DNA from: Hoeflea ulvae
GTDB lineage: Bacteria > Pseudomonadota > Alphaproteobacteria > Rhizobiales > Rhizobiaceae
Reading direction: 5' to 3'
Assembly (NCBI RefSeq): GCF_026619435.1
Contig: NZ_JAOVZQ010000001.1
Location: 1,433,501 to 1,497,500 of the forward strand
Length of the DNA: 64,000 nucleotides
Shown: piece after piece, positions 54,390 to 63,895 of the stretch
How positions within the stretch are numbered: the stretch's first letter is position 1
How the letters are laid out: each line of letters opens with the position of its first letter
The notes under the pieces: model-generated
What the model saw: only the letters and a program-made list of their open reading frames with translations
Databases searched by the model: none
What the model was told of the DNA's origin: nothing
Program-made: the position numbers and the translations under genes

Positions 54390-55058
54390 ATGGGCACACG
54401 CATTGCAGATTCCGTTCGCGAACGCATCGAGCAGATGATTGTCACCGGCGAATTCGCCGATGGCGAACGTCTCGACGAGGTCAAGCTGGCCGAGCAGTTC
54501 GGCGTCTCGCGGACGCCCTTGCGCGAAGCATTCCAGGCGCTGGCGGCGTCGGGCCTGCTGACCCTCGAAGCCCGACGCGGCGCCTTCATCCGGCATCCGG
54601 ATTTTGTCGAGCTGGTCGAGATGTTCGAGGTCATGGCCGAGATTGAGGCGATGTGCGGCTTCCGGGCAGCGCGGCGCGTCACCGATGAACAGATGATTGC
54701 CATCGGCCTGACCATCGATGCCTGCGAGGCGGCGATCGCCCACGCCGATTTCGATGAATATTACCGCGAGAACGAGAAATTTCACCACCTGATCTATGAG
54801 GCCAGCGGCAATCGCTTCCTGGCCCGCGAGGCGGCTCGGCTGCACAAGCGGCTCAAACCTTACCGGCGGCTGCAACTGCGCGCCAATGGCCGCATGCCGC
54901 AATCGATGCGCGAGCATCGCGCCGTGTTTTCCGCGCTGAAGAACTCGGACTCAAAGGCGGCCGCTGCGACCTTGCGCCTGCATGTCGCCATTCAGGGCGA
55001 GCGCTTCAACGATCTCATGGCCAGCTACCGGCAGATGGCCGCGCTGAAGATCGGCTGA
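54390..55058 (+). CDS. matR: GntR-family (FCD type) regulator of malonate genes
   Basis: A 222-residue FCD-type GntR protein: winged helix VRERIEQMIVTGEFADGERL, LAEQFGVSRTPLREAFQALAASGLL and effector domain FEVMAEIEAMCGFRAA, ENEKFHHLIYEASGN, MREHRAVFSAL. It is divergent from matP with a palindromic operator between them, so control of matPQMAB by malonate or malonyl-CoA is likely. In S. meliloti a comparable GntR protein regulates the malonate TRAP genes. The symbol is by position only. It converges on dppF. Confidence 0.85.
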   Translation: MGTRIADSVRERIEQMIVTGEFADGERLDEVKLAEQFGVSRTPLREAFQALAASGLLTLEARRGAFIRHPDFVELVEMFEVMAEIEAMCGFRAARRVTDEQMIAIGLTIDACEAAIAHADFDEYYRENEKFHHLIYEASGNRFLAREAARLHKRLKPYRRLQLRANGRMPQSMREHRAVFSALKNSDSKAAAATLRLHVAIQGERFNDLMASYRQMAALKIG

Positions 55059-55119
55059 CGTGGCACGTCTGAACGCCACTGTTCGCTCATTGTCACGCAA
55101 GGCCTGATACGGGCTCGCG

Positions 55120-56130
55120 TCAGTCGTCGCCCTCGACCAGGTGACAGGCGACCATATGTCCATCGCCACAGGGTTTGAATGCGGGAACTTCGCTTTTGCA
55201 GCGGCTGATCGCCACCGGGCAGCGCGTGTGGAAGCGGCAGCCCGAGGGCGGATTGATCGGGCTCGGCAGGTCACCGGCGAGCAGCATGCGCTCCCCGCGC
55301 GACACCGTCGGGTCCGGCGAGGGCACGGAGGACAGCAGCGCCTTGGTATAGGGGTGCCTGGGATTGGAATAGAGCGTGGCACGGTCGGCCAGTTCGACCA
55401 GCTTGCCCAGATACATCACCGCCACGCGATGGCTGATGTGGTAGACGATCGACAGGTCGTGGGCGATGAAGACATAGGCAATGCCGAGTTCCTGCTGCAG
55501 ATCCATCAGCAGATTGACCACCTGCGCCTGGATCGACGCATCGAGCGCGGAGACCGGCTCATCGCAGACGATCACCGACGGGTCCAGCGCCAGGGCCCGG
55601 GCGATGCCGATCCGCTGGCGTTGCCCGCCGGAAAATTCCGACGGCAGCTTATGCATGTCGGCTTCGCGCAGCCCGACGCGGCGGAACAGGTCCTCGGTGC
55701 GCGCCTTGCGCTCATCCGGCGTGCCGATGCGGTGAATGATCAGCGGCTCCATGACGATGGCTCCCGCGGTCATGCGCGGGTTCAGCGACGAATAGGGGTC
55801 CTGGAAGATCATCTGCACGTTCCGGCGCAGCTCTCCATCCTCGATCCCGGCAATATCCTTCCCGCGTAGGCGGACCTGCCCCGAGGTGGGGGTGAGAAGC
55901 CGCGTCATCATCCGTCCGGCGGTGGATTTGCCGCAGCCGCTTTCCCCGACAATGCCGAGCGTCTCGCCCGGCGCCACCGACAGGGTCACGCCATCAACGG
56001 CCTGAACATGCCCGGCCACCCTTTGAAGCAGTCCCTTGTGGACCGCGAAATGCTTGGTCAGATCTGTAACTTCCAGCAGCGGCCCGTTGTGTGGTGTGTC
56101 CGGTGTATCGGGTGTCATGGACTGGCTCAT
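55120..56130 (-). CDS. Dipeptide/oligopeptide-type ABC transporter ATPase (DppF/OppF)
   Basis: A 336-residue ATPase: Walker [10 protein letters not shown], signature [21 protein letters not shown], Walker [13 protein letters not shown], switch IAHDLSIV and the C-terminal cysteine cluster ([16 protein letters not shown]) that holds an iron-sulfur centre in this group. ATG 56130 overlaps the preceding ATPase stop (ATGA). It is the last of eight genes running from the GntR regulator at 63753. Confidence 0.9.
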   Translation of the reverse strand: MSQSMTPDTPDTPHNGPLLEVTDLTKHFAVHKGLLQRVAGHVQAVDGVTLSVAPGETLGIVGESGCGKSTAGRMMTRLLTPTSGQVRLRGKDIAGIEDGELRRNVQMIFQDPYSSLNPRMTAGAIVMEPLIIHRIGTPDERKARTEDLFRRVGLREADMHKLPSEFSGGQRQRIGIARALALDPSVIVCDEPVSALDASIQAQVVNLLMDLQQELGIAYVFIAHDLSIVYHISHRVAVMYLGKLVELADRATLYSNPRHPYTKALLSSVPSPDPTVSRGERMLLAGDLPSPINPPSGCRFHTRCPVAISRCKSEVPAFKPCGDGHMVACHLVEGDD

Positions 56131-57179
56131 CGGTTCAGTTCCCCCAGAGCTTCGGCCCGGAAACAGGCAACGAACTGCCCCGGCGCGATTTCGTCCAGTG
56201 GCGGGCGGGCCGCGGTGCAACGGTCGGTGACATATTTGCAGCGCGCGGCAAAAGCGCAGCCTTCGGGCAGTTCCTGCAGCGACGGCACAACGCCGGGGAT
56301 TTCCTGCAGCCGTTCCGAGCCGTGCCGGGCGGTGAGGTCGATCTTCGGGATCGCCGCCATCAGGCCCGCGGTGTAGGGGTGGCGGGTGTGCTTGAACAGG
56401 TCCGTGACGCTGGCGCTTTCGACAACCCGCCCGCCATACATCACCACCACGCGGTCTGCCGTTTCGGCGACAACACCCATGTCATGGGTGATGAAGATGA
56501 CAGCCATGCCGAGCCGCTCCTGCAGATCCTTGAGCAGGTTGAGGATCTGTGCCTGGATGGTCACGTCCAGCGCGGTTGTCGGTTCGTCGGCGATCAGAAG
56601 TTGCGGGTTGCAGGCCAGCGCGATGGCGATCATTACCCGCTGCCGCATGCCGCCCGACAGGTTGTGCGGATATTCCCGCATGCGCTGTTCGGGTTCGGGA
56701 ATGCGCACAAGCTGCAGCAACTCGATCGCCCGCGCCGTGCGTTCGGACGATGTCAGCGTGGTATGGGTTTCCAGCACTTCGGTGATCTGCTGGCCGATCC
56801 GCATGATCGGGTGAAGCGACGACATCGGGTCCTGGAAAATCATCGCGATCTTGTTGCCGCGGATCTTGCGCCAGCCCTGGGAGTCCAGGCTGGTCAGATC
56901 TGTTTCGCCGAAGCTGATCCGCCGCGCCGAGATCTGTGCCGCCGGTTCCGGCAGAAGCCGGATCAGGCTCATTGCCGTCACGCTCTTGCCAGAGCCGGAC
57001 TCGCCGACAATGGCCAGTGTCTCCCCGGCCTTGACCGAGAAGGAGATGTCGTCGACGGCAGTGACGCTGCCCGATCTTGACCTGAAACGCGTGGTCAGGC
57101 CCTCGACTTCAAGCACCGTGGATGCGGCGGCACTTGCGTCGGAGTGACCGGCGACCGGTGCGGTATCCGAAGAAATCAT
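56127..57179 (-). CDS. Dipeptide/oligopeptide-type ABC transporter ATPase (DppD/OppD)
   Basis: A 350-residue ATPase: Walker [10 protein letters not shown], signature [17 protein letters not shown], Walker [13 protein letters not shown], switch [10 protein letters not shown], and the C-terminal cluster [17 protein letters not shown]. It begins one base after the DppC-type permease and forms the ATPase pair with the next gene product. Substrates of such systems include peptides, opines and other small organic compounds. Confidence 0.9.
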   Translation of the reverse strand: MISSDTAPVAGHSDASAAASTVLEVEGLTTRFRSRSGSVTAVDDISFSVKAGETLAIVGESGSGKSVTAMSLIRLLPEPAAQISARRISFGETDLTSLDSQGWRKIRGNKIAMIFQDPMSSLHPIMRIGQQITEVLETHTTLTSSERTARAIELLQLVRIPEPEQRMREYPHNLSGGMRQRVMIAIALACNPQLLIADEPTTALDVTIQAQILNLLKDLQERLGMAVIFITHDMGVVAETADRVVVMYGGRVVESASVTDLFKHTRHPYTAGLMAAIPKIDLTARHGSERLQEIPGVVPSLQELPEGCAFAARCKYVTDRCTAARPPLDEIAPGQFVACFRAEALGELNR

Positions 57180-57180
57180 C

Positions 57181-58077
57181 TCAGATATCCTTGGTATGCG
57201 GGTTGAGTGAATCCTGCGTGCCGTCGACCACCAGATTCAGTCCGATAATGGTGATGAAGATGGCGATGACAGGCAGCATTGACGGCCAGGGATTGATGTA
57301 GAGCGTCGAAAGCCCTTCACGCACCATCAGGCCCCAGCTCGGCGTCGGCGGCTGCACCCCCAGGCCAAGGAAGCTCAGGCTGGTTTCGGTCTTGATCGCC
57401 GTGGCCAGCCAGAGTGTCGAAATCGAAGACATCTCGATCATCACATTCGGCAGCAGGTGACGCAGCACGATGCGGGTGGGACTGGCGCCGATGGAGCGGG
57501 CGGCTTCGACGAATTCGCTGGTCACCAGCGTCAGCGCCACACCGCGCGACATCCGCACCATGCGGGGCAGGAACGCCACCGCGATGGCAATGCCGACATT
57601 CATCGTGCCCTGTCCGAGGATGGCAACCACGACCACGCCGAGAATGACCATGGGGAAGGTGAGCAGGATGTCCATTGACCAGCAGATCAGCGAGTCCGTC
57701 CATTTCCCCCGGTTATAGGCCGCAATCAGCCCGATCAGGATGCCGAGCGCGGCCGAGGCCATGAGCGACAGCGATGCCAGGAAGATGGTGTGGCGGGTGC
57801 CCACGATCAGACGGCTGAACACGTCGCGCCCGAAGGCGTCCGTGCCGAACCAGTGCTCCGCCGAAAACCCCTTGTTGCGGTTGATCAGCGACTGTGCCAC
57901 CGGATCCTGGGGGGCGAGCAGGGGTGCAAAGGTTGCCGTAAGGACAATGAACAGCAGGATCAGAACGCCGATCTGGCCGCTTGTCGGCAGGCGGCGCACG
58001 CGGGCCAGCATCTTGCCCGGAATGGCAAGCGGTCCGGTAGCCGGTGCCGCCGCTGCCGAAGTCTGCAGATTGGTCAT
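57181..58077 (-). CDS. Dipeptide-type ABC transporter permease (DppC)
   Basis: A 298-residue permease with an N-terminal membrane segment and the family domain WFGTDAFGRDVFSRLIVGTRHTIFL in parts, then the coupling motif SEFVEAARSIGASPTRIVLRHLLPN and LSFLGLGVQPPTPSWG. It overlaps the DppB gene by ATGA (58074-58077). Confidence 0.92.
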   Translation of the reverse strand: MTNLQTSAAAAPATGPLAIPGKMLARVRRLPTSGQIGVLILLFIVLTATFAPLLAPQDPVAQSLINRNKGFSAEHWFGTDAFGRDVFSRLIVGTRHTIFLASLSLMASAALGILIGLIAAYNRGKWTDSLICWSMDILLTFPMVILGVVVVAILGQGTMNVGIAIAVAFLPRMVRMSRGVALTLVTSEFVEAARSIGASPTRIVLRHLLPNVMIEMSSISTLWLATAIKTETSLSFLGLGVQPPTPSWGLMVREGLSTLYINPWPSMLPVIAIFITIIGLNLVVDGTQDSLNPHTKDI

Positions 58078-59015
58078 GTGTAACGGATCCTCGGGTCAAG
58101 GAAGGTGTAGGTGACGTCGACGATCATGTTCACGATGCTGACGAAGGCGGCGTAGAAGATGATCGCGCCCTGGATCACGGTGAAGTCACCCTGCGATATC
58201 GCCCCGATGACCAGACGGCCGACGCCGGGGCGTCCGAAGACGAGCTCGATTGCCACAGATCCGCCGATGCTGACTGCCGAATAGATCCCGATCAGCGTCA
58301 CGATGCCGACCCAAGCCAGTTTGAGGACATGACGGCTCATCACCCGGTACTCGCTCAGCCCCTTGGCCCGCGCGGTCCGGATGAAGTCGCGCGACATGAT
58401 TTCGAGAACCGAGGTCCGGGTCAGCCGCGCGATATAGGCTGCAACCGCAAGCCCCAGCGCCATGGCCGGCAGGAACAAATGGCTGGCGCGGCTGGACAGG
58501 TCATCGAGATCGCCGCCGCCATTGACCGGAAACATCCGGAAGGTGATCGCGAAGACGATGAGCAGCAGATAGGCGATGATGAAGGGAGGCATCGAGATGC
58601 TGGCCAGCGTGCACACGCGGATGATCTGGTCCCACATGGTGTTGCGCTTGATCGCCGAAATGAAGCCAAGCGGAACGCCGACCACCACCCCGATCACCAT
58701 GCCCCAGAATGTCAGGTCAAAGGTGTTGGGCAGGACCTGCAGGATCTGCTGCAGCACCGGGCGGCCGTTCTGCAGCGAGACGCCGAGATCGCCGCGCAGC
58801 AGGCCGGTCATATACATCACATATTGCTGCCACAGCGGCTTATCGAGCCCCAGGGACTCGCTCAGCAGCGCCACGCTTTCGGCGGTCGCATAGCTGCCTT
58901 GAATGGCAATTGCCGGATCGGTGCCGCCAAGGCGGATGCCGAAAAACATTGCCGTCATGACGACAAACATCGCCATGAACATCAGCAGGAGGCGGCTCAG
59001 TATCAGTCTCGCCAT
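58074..59015 (-). CDS. Dipeptide-type ABC transporter permease (DppB)
   Basis: A 313-residue permease with six hydrophobic segments; LRGDLGVSLQNGRPVLQQI, the coupling motif SRDFIRTARAKGLSEYRVMSRHVLK and FGRPGVGRLVIGAISQGDF are conserved. It follows the binding-protein gene across 92 bp that contain a strong hairpin. Confidence 0.92.
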   Translation of the reverse strand: MARLILSRLLLMFMAMFVVMTAMFFGIRLGGTDPAIAIQGSYATAESVALLSESLGLDKPLWQQYVMYMTGLLRGDLGVSLQNGRPVLQQILQVLPNTFDLTFWGMVIGVVVGVPLGFISAIKRNTMWDQIIRVCTLASISMPPFIIAYLLLIVFAITFRMFPVNGGGDLDDLSSRASHLFLPAMALGLAVAAYIARLTRTSVLEIMSRDFIRTARAKGLSEYRVMSRHVLKLAWVGIVTLIGIYSAVSIGGSVAIELVFGRPGVGRLVIGAISQGDFTVIQGAIIFYAAFVSIVNMIVDVTYTFLDPRIRYT

Positions 59016-59063
59016 GGGCCGGTCAGTTCCTTACGTATCGAGGGACGCGGGAAGCGTGCGATC

Positions 59064-59092
59064 CCGGCCGCCGGAAATCATCCGGCGGCCGG
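59064..59092 (-). terminator. Intercistronic hairpin after the dipeptide-type binding-protein gene
   Basis: An 11-bp perfect stem (CCGGCCGCCGG 59064-59074, CCGGCGGCCGG 59082-59092) has a 7-base loop and no T-run on the minus strand. It is more likely an RNA-stabilising 3' structure than a terminator, protecting the binding-protein transcript. Confidence 0.55.
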
Positions 59093-59107
59093 AAAGCCGT
59101 TCAGGTG

Positions 59108-60745
59108 TCAGACCGAGGTGGCCGGCGACAACTGGTAGAGATATGGCAGGCTGGTCACGTCATCGCCTTCGGCGATCTCGTAGCCCAGATTGACATAGCC
59201 CTGGCGCAGAACCGGGGTCGACATCGTGCCCAGCGGCACGACCGGCAGATCCTTCAGGGCAATCATCTGCGCCTTGGCGAATTCCTCGAGCCTGACATCG
59301 GGATCACCGCTGGCGATCGCCGCCTGATAGGCCACGTCGAAGTCCGGATTGCAGTATTCCGCAAATCCCTGGACGCCGCTCGGCTGGCTGACGCGCGCGT
59401 CGCACAGGAAGAATTCCCGCATCAGATATTCGGCGCTCGGATAACGCGAGCTGATCGACCAGACCAGCGATCCGCGCTTTTCCTTGATGATCGCAGCCAC
59501 CCAGGATCCGTGATCCAGAATGTCCAGTTTCAGCGCGATGCCGACCTTGGACAAGCGCTCCTGCACGATCTGGGCAAGCGCCAGATAGTCGCCGCGCTCG
59601 CTGCACACCGTGCTGATCTCGAAGCCGTCGGGGAAGCCTGCTTCGGCCAGCAATGCCTTTGATTTCTCCGGGTCGAAGCCGTATTTCAGCTCGTCGGGGA
59701 TGTCGGCGGTCTTCAATCCGCCGAAATAGCTCGGCGGAATCGATGAATTGGTTCCCTTGAACACCGGGCCGAAGAACTGCTCGAAATCGTCGCGGTTGAT
59801 CGCATGGGCGATCGCCTGGCGCACCAGCGGGTTACCCAGCGGCTCGACGGTCGCCTTCATGTGCAGATTGACCGAACGTGCCGGTCCAAGCAGATCGACC
59901 TTCGGATTGCCGGGCGTGGAATTGACCACTTCGGTCAGCCAGTCCTCGTTTGAAGCGCCCTGGATGATGTCCAGCTCCTGCTGCACAAAGGCAAACCGGC
60001 GGCTGGTCTCGTCCGGCACATAGGAATAGACGACGCGCTCGAGCGCCGGGGCGCCGGCATAATAGTCCTTGTGCGCGGTAAGGGAGATATTGTCCTGCGG
60101 CGTATAGCGTTCGAACTGGAACGGACCCGAACCCACCGGTTCGGTCCTGTAGAGATCGCCCATTTCCTCAACGGCCTTGCGGCAGATGACGAAACCGCCC
60201 TGCCAGTTGGCCATCGCGGTCACGAAGGTCGGATCGGGTTCGTTGAGGTGGATGACGACGGTGTAGTCATCCGGGGTCTCGATCTCGCCCATATTTGAAT
60301 AGAGCGGGCGGAAGGTCGACTGTTCGCTGTCGCGGACATTGGCAAGCGAATAGGCAACATCGGCCGAGGTCACTTCGCCGTAGCCCTTGTGCCACTGGAC
60401 ACCCTTGCGCAGATGGAAGGTGTGGACGGCAAAGTCGTCGGACATTTCCCAGCTTTCGGCCAGATCGGGCTGAATCGCGGTGATGTTGACGCGGGTCGGC
60501 TCATAGCGGACCAGGCCGCTGAAAATCGAGGCGATGACCGGCACGTCGTTGCCGCCGGTTGCGACATGGGGATGAAGAACGCCGATGTCGCGGGCGTTCA
60601 GGCCGATGCGAAGCGTATTGGCCTGTTGCGCCAGGGCGCTGGTCGGCAGCGACATGCTGGCCGTCGCGATCAAGCCGCCGATACCATAGGCAAGCACCTC
60701 GCGGCGGCTGAGGCCGTTGGTGGTGGAATGAGTAGGTTTTGTCAT
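59108..60745 (-). CDS. Dipeptide-type ABC transporter substrate-binding protein (family 5), Tat leader
   Basis: A 545-residue SBP_bac_5 protein. The leader MTKPTHSTTNGLSRREVLAYG continues into GIGGLIATASMSLPTSALAQ; SRREVLA is a twin-arginine motif. Mature features are LHPHVATGGNDVPVIASIFSGLVRYEP, FHLRKGVQWHKGYGEVTSADVAYSL in parts, and NPLVRQAIAHAINRDDFEQ. ATG 60745 follows GGGAG. The ligand is unknown; the gene follows an MmgE/PrpD gene, which hints at a non-peptide organic acid. Confidence 0.88.
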   Translation of the reverse strand: MTKPTHSTTNGLSRREVLAYGIGGLIATASMSLPTSALAQQANTLRIGLNARDIGVLHPHVATGGNDVPVIASIFSGLVRYEPTRVNITAIQPDLAESWEMSDDFAVHTFHLRKGVQWHKGYGEVTSADVAYSLANVRDSEQSTFRPLYSNMGEIETPDDYTVVIHLNEPDPTFVTAMANWQGGFVICRKAVEEMGDLYRTEPVGSGPFQFERYTPQDNISLTAHKDYYAGAPALERVVYSYVPDETSRRFAFVQQELDIIQGASNEDWLTEVVNSTPGNPKVDLLGPARSVNLHMKATVEPLGNPLVRQAIAHAINRDDFEQFFGPVFKGTNSSIPPSYFGGLKTADIPDELKYGFDPEKSKALLAEAGFPDGFEISTVCSERGDYLALAQIVQERLSKVGIALKLDILDHGSWVAAIIKEKRGSLVWSISSRYPSAEYLMREFFLCDARVSQPSGVQGFAEYCNPDFDVAYQAAIASGDPDVRLEEFAKAQMIALKDLPVVPLGTMSTPVLRQGYVNLGYEIAEGDDVTSLPYLYQLSPATSV

Positions 60746-60842
60746 TGGATACTCCCAGTTTTCAGTTCGGTTCCAGTTGTTTTTTGTAGTTCCCTGCGTC
60801 TTGTCGTTGCCCCTTGATATCGGCACGGGGTCATTGGGCGGC

Positions 60843-62225
60843 CTAAAGATTGACCATGAAGGCGCCCATTCTTGCGGCTTCCGGCAGCGTCTGAACCAGG
60901 TCAAACCGCCGGAGGGCCTCGCTTTCGTCGCAGCCTGCAAAGCTGCAGCACGCGACAAATTTCTGTTGGATTTCCGCAGCACTCAGCGGATTTCTGGCGC
61001 TGCCGCGGGTGTCGGTCACGGTGACCTCGATCTGCTCGCCGCTGTGCAGCGTCGCCCGGGTGCGCACCGGAAGGCCCATAGCATTGGCCCCGTTGGGCAG
61101 GCTGTGCATGGTGATGCGCGACAGGCTGTCATGGGTGGCAAACCGGGCCACGGCTTCGGCGGTCAGATCGCTCAACGCCAGCTCCCCGGTGTCCAGCACG
61201 CGCGCGGCGCAATAGGCCATGCTGAACTGTGCCTGGGTCACGTTTTGCGGCCGGTCAAAGCGAAGATTCCCGGCAAGATCGGCAGGAACCCAGGTTTCGA
61301 GACGGGCGACCGACTGCGCGTCGACACCGCGTGAAAGCAGGTCCAGCACGCCGTCGAGAGATTTGTGGGTGGCAGCGCAGGACGGGAACCGCTTGAGTTG
61401 AAGCACTCCCGCGGCCAGGGCATCGCCGATCCGCAGATCGGCCATAGCGTCGGTTACCTGTTTCTGATCCGGATTGGCGCCGAACTGGCGGAGCATGCCC
61501 CACGTGCCGGATAGCGGTTCGGCGTCGCCTGCAATCCCGGCCCGCGCCAGCAATGCGGCCTCGACCGCAGCGCGCGCCGCCAGACCGGCATGGATCGGCT
61601 TCATCGGCGTGCCGATCTGTTTCCTGCTGCCGCCGATCATGCTTGTGCAATTGCTGATCGCGGCAAGAATGCCGTCGGCACCCAGCCCCAGCAGATGCGC
61701 GCATCCCGCTGCCGCGCCAAGCGCGCACACGGTCGAGGTGGAGTGCCAGCCGGCGGCATAATGTTCGGGATTGGCCACACGGCCGATGCGGTCCTGCACC
61801 TCGACGCCGGCGACAAAGGCACTGACCAGGTCTGCACCCGAGCGGTCTTCTGCCTCGGCAACGGCCAGCAGGGCGGGAACCATGACGGCCGAAGTGTGGC
61901 CTAGCGCCGTGGTGCAGGCGTCGTCGAAATCCAGCGCATGGGCTGCCGTGGCATTGACAAGGGCTGCGTCCGGTGCCGTGCGTCCACCGCCCTGGCCGAC
62001 AACCGTGCAGGCGCCGCCTGCTGTCTGCGCGATGGCGGCAAGCCCCAGCGGAGCGCTTTCGCGCGCACCCGCAATCAGGCAACCGATGGCGTCAAGAATG
62101 GCGGATCGCGCCAGCGGCAACAGCTCCGGGCGCTGGGAGATCCGGAAGCCGGCGGCGGACTCTGCCAGGGCCCGCGCCATGCCGTCAGCGACGCCGGCAT
62201 CTTGAAGTTCGGTGGTCATCCCCAT
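60843..62225 (-). CDS. MmgE/PrpD-family protein
   Basis: A 460-residue MmgE/PrpD protein. ARSAILDAIGCLIAGARE, NATAAHALDFDDACTTALGHTSAVMVPALLAVAEA in parts, GWHSTSTVCALGAAAGCAHLLGL and LKRFPSCAATHKSLDG are family motifs. Characterised relatives are 2-methylcitrate dehydratase, cis-aconitate decarboxylase and iminodisuccinate epimerase, so dehydration, decarboxylation or epimerisation of a polycarboxylate is possible. It shares one base with the SDR stop (TGATG) and lies between the SDR and transporter genes. Confidence 0.87.
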   Translation of the reverse strand: MGMTTELQDAGVADGMARALAESAAGFRISQRPELLPLARSAILDAIGCLIAGARESAPLGLAAIAQTAGGACTVVGQGGGRTAPDAALVNATAAHALDFDDACTTALGHTSAVMVPALLAVAEAEDRSGADLVSAFVAGVEVQDRIGRVANPEHYAAGWHSTSTVCALGAAAGCAHLLGLGADGILAAISNCTSMIGGSRKQIGTPMKPIHAGLAARAAVEAALLARAGIAGDAEPLSGTWGMLRQFGANPDQKQVTDAMADLRIGDALAAGVLQLKRFPSCAATHKSLDGVLDLLSRGVDAQSVARLETWVPADLAGNLRFDRPQNVTQAQFSMAYCAARVLDTGELALSDLTAEAVARFATHDSLSRITMHSLPNGANAMGLPVRTRATLHSGEQIEVTVTDTRGSARNPLSAAEIQQKFVACCSFAGCDESEALRRFDLVQTLPEAARMGAFMVNL

Positions 62226-63001
62226 CAGAACGACCCTCCGTTGACCGGCAGGATCTGTCCGGTGATGTATCCCGATCTGCCGAAGCCGAGAAACAGGACA
62301 GCATCGGCCACATCTTCGGCGGTTCCCAGGCTGCGCAGCGGAATGCTTTCGATGATGTCGCGCTGTTTTTCAGCACTGTAGCTCTCCCACTGTCTGCGGG
62401 TCCCGGGCGAGACCGGCTGCAGGCCGGGCGCCACGGCATTGACGGTCACGCCATAGGGACCGAGTTCGTGGGCAAGCTGGCGGGTCAGCCCGTGAAGGGC
62501 GTGTTTGGCGGTGGTATAGGCCTGAACGCCGGTGCGCGAGGCGCGAAATCCTGCGCCCGAGGTGATGTTGATGATCCGCCCGAAGCCTGCGGCCTTCATC
62601 GACGGGGCGACCAGCCGGCTCATCAGGAACGTGCCGCCGAGATTGACATCGAGCACCGCGTCCCAGTCCGCCAGATCGATATCCTCGATCGGCACCTGGC
62701 CCCGGCCGACGACGCCGCCGGCATTGTTGACCAGGCAGTCGACATGACCCAGTTCGGCAATCGCGGCCGGAATGGCCGCAGCCACGGCAATGCGGTCGGT
62801 AAGATCGAGTTCGCACAAAATGGTGCGGTCGGCGTCAAACTGCGCTGCCTTGAGGCCTGCGCCGTCGAGATCCACCGCGCAGACGCGAATTCCCTCGTTG
62901 AGCAAAGTCTCGACAATCGACTTGCCGAACCCGGTCGCAGCACCTGTCACGATCGCCGTGCGATCATCGGAAGATGTCGGCTGCTGACCTGGTCGTGTCA
63001 T
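62225..63001 (-). CDS. Short-chain dehydrogenase/reductase
   Basis: A 258-residue classical SDR: TAIVTGAATGFGKSIVE cofactor motif, CLVNNAGGVVG, catalytic Ser in NITSGAGF, YTTAK (Tyr-x-x-x-Lys) and the terminal SGYITGQILPVNGGSF. D44 (AVDLDG) suggests NAD preference. It is translated together with the GntR gene (TGATG at 63001) and the PrpD gene. It may oxidise a hydroxy acid or alcohol that enters through the transporter. Confidence 0.88.
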   Translation of the reverse strand: MTRPGQQPTSSDDRTAIVTGAATGFGKSIVETLLNEGIRVCAVDLDGAGLKAAQFDADRTILCELDLTDRIAVAAAIPAAIAELGHVDCLVNNAGGVVGRGQVPIEDIDLADWDAVLDVNLGGTFLMSRLVAPSMKAAGFGRIINITSGAGFRASRTGVQAYTTAKHALHGLTRQLAHELGPYGVTVNAVAPGLQPVSPGTRRQWESYSAEKQRDIIESIPLRSLGTAEDVADAVLFLGFGRSGYITGQILPVNGGSF

Positions 63002-63753
63002 CAGCGGCGCCCCCTTGCCGGGTTGCGGGGCGTGCCCAGGGCGCGCTGGTGTTCCGCAATGATGAGCAGCGCCATTTCCGCGGCGCGTTCGATGTGAATG
63101 CGTGCCGCCTCGGCGGCCCGCTCGGCATCGCGGGCCTGCACGGCCTCGCCGATCTCGCGCAGCTCGGACATGCTGCGCTCGGCCCGCCCCGGCCAGCGCG
63201 TCGACGAGAAGCGGAACAGCGCCATGCGATTGTGAAGGGTTGCCAGAGCCTGGCTGATCGCGCCGTTGTCAGCACCTTCTGCCAGCACTTCATAGAACCG
63301 GCGCGAGGCGTCGATGACGCCGAGCATGTCGCCATCGGCATGGCCGCGCCCGATATCCTGGACGCAGGCGTTGAGCGCCGCGACCTGCGCATCGGAGGCG
63401 CGCTGCACGAACAGCGACGCGCAATGGCTCTCCAGCAGTGCGCGCATCTCGTAAAGATTGCGGGCTTCCTTTTCCGTCAACTGGGTCACGATCGGTCCGC
63501 GAAAACGCACCACGGTGATCAGGCCCTCGGAGGCGAGGGTGCGGATTGCCTCGCGCACGGCGGCACGGCTGACGCCGGTGAGTTCGCACAGCTCGCGTTC
63601 GCTCAAATGCTCGCCGGGGCGGAATTCACCCGCCACGATTCCCTGCCGGATCCGGACTTCTGCGAGCTCGCTCACACCCTGTTCGCGCGCCGCTTGTCCG
63701 GTGGTGTCGGTCAGTTGCGTGGCACTCACGCTGTCCGCCTCGTTTTCTTTCAT
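63001..63753 (-). CDS. GntR-family (FCD type) regulator heading the operon
   Basis: A 250-residue FCD-type GntR protein: LAEVRIRQGIVAGEFRPGEHLS, LCELTGVSRAAVREAIRTLASEGLI, wing VVRFRGPIVTQLT and effector domain YEMRALLESHCASLFVQ, SMSELREIGEA. ATG 63753 is chosen because the longer in-frame start would begin inside the operator. As first gene of the operon and with repeated TTGTC/GACAA boxes just upstream it should regulate itself and the divergent gene. Confidence 0.87.
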   Translation of the reverse strand: MKENEADSVSATQLTDTTGQAAREQGVSELAEVRIRQGIVAGEFRPGEHLSERELCELTGVSRAAVREAIRTLASEGLITVVRFRGPIVTQLTEKEARNLYEMRALLESHCASLFVQRASDAQVAALNACVQDIGRGHADGDMLGVIDASRRFYEVLAEGADNGAISQALATLHNRMALFRFSSTRWPGRAERSMSELREIGEAVQARDAERAAEAARIHIERAAEMALLIIAEHQRALGTPRNPARGRR

Positions 63754-63754
63754 G

Positions 63755-63822
63755 TGACAATCGGTAAAATATTGTCTGACAATTGTCAAACAAATTTGCA
63801 TATGATAATTGACGTATTGTCA
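63755..63822. promoter_or_regulatory. Clustered GntR boxes between the operon and the divergent dehydrogenase
   Basis: The 142-bp gap holds TTGTC-T-GACAA (63772-63782) overlapping a perfect palindrome TGACAATTGTCA (63777-63788). Further copies are TGACAA (63755-63760), TTGAC (63809-63813) and TTGTCA (63817-63822). TTGTC-N-GACAA is typical of FCD regulators. The first copy lies two bases before the regulator's own ATG. Confidence 0.65.
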
Positions 63823-63895
63823 TACTGTGTCGACGAGCGGCGAATCCGGCGTTCGATTGACGGCACGCAAATCAATTCAGGGCAGGGATAGTTTC

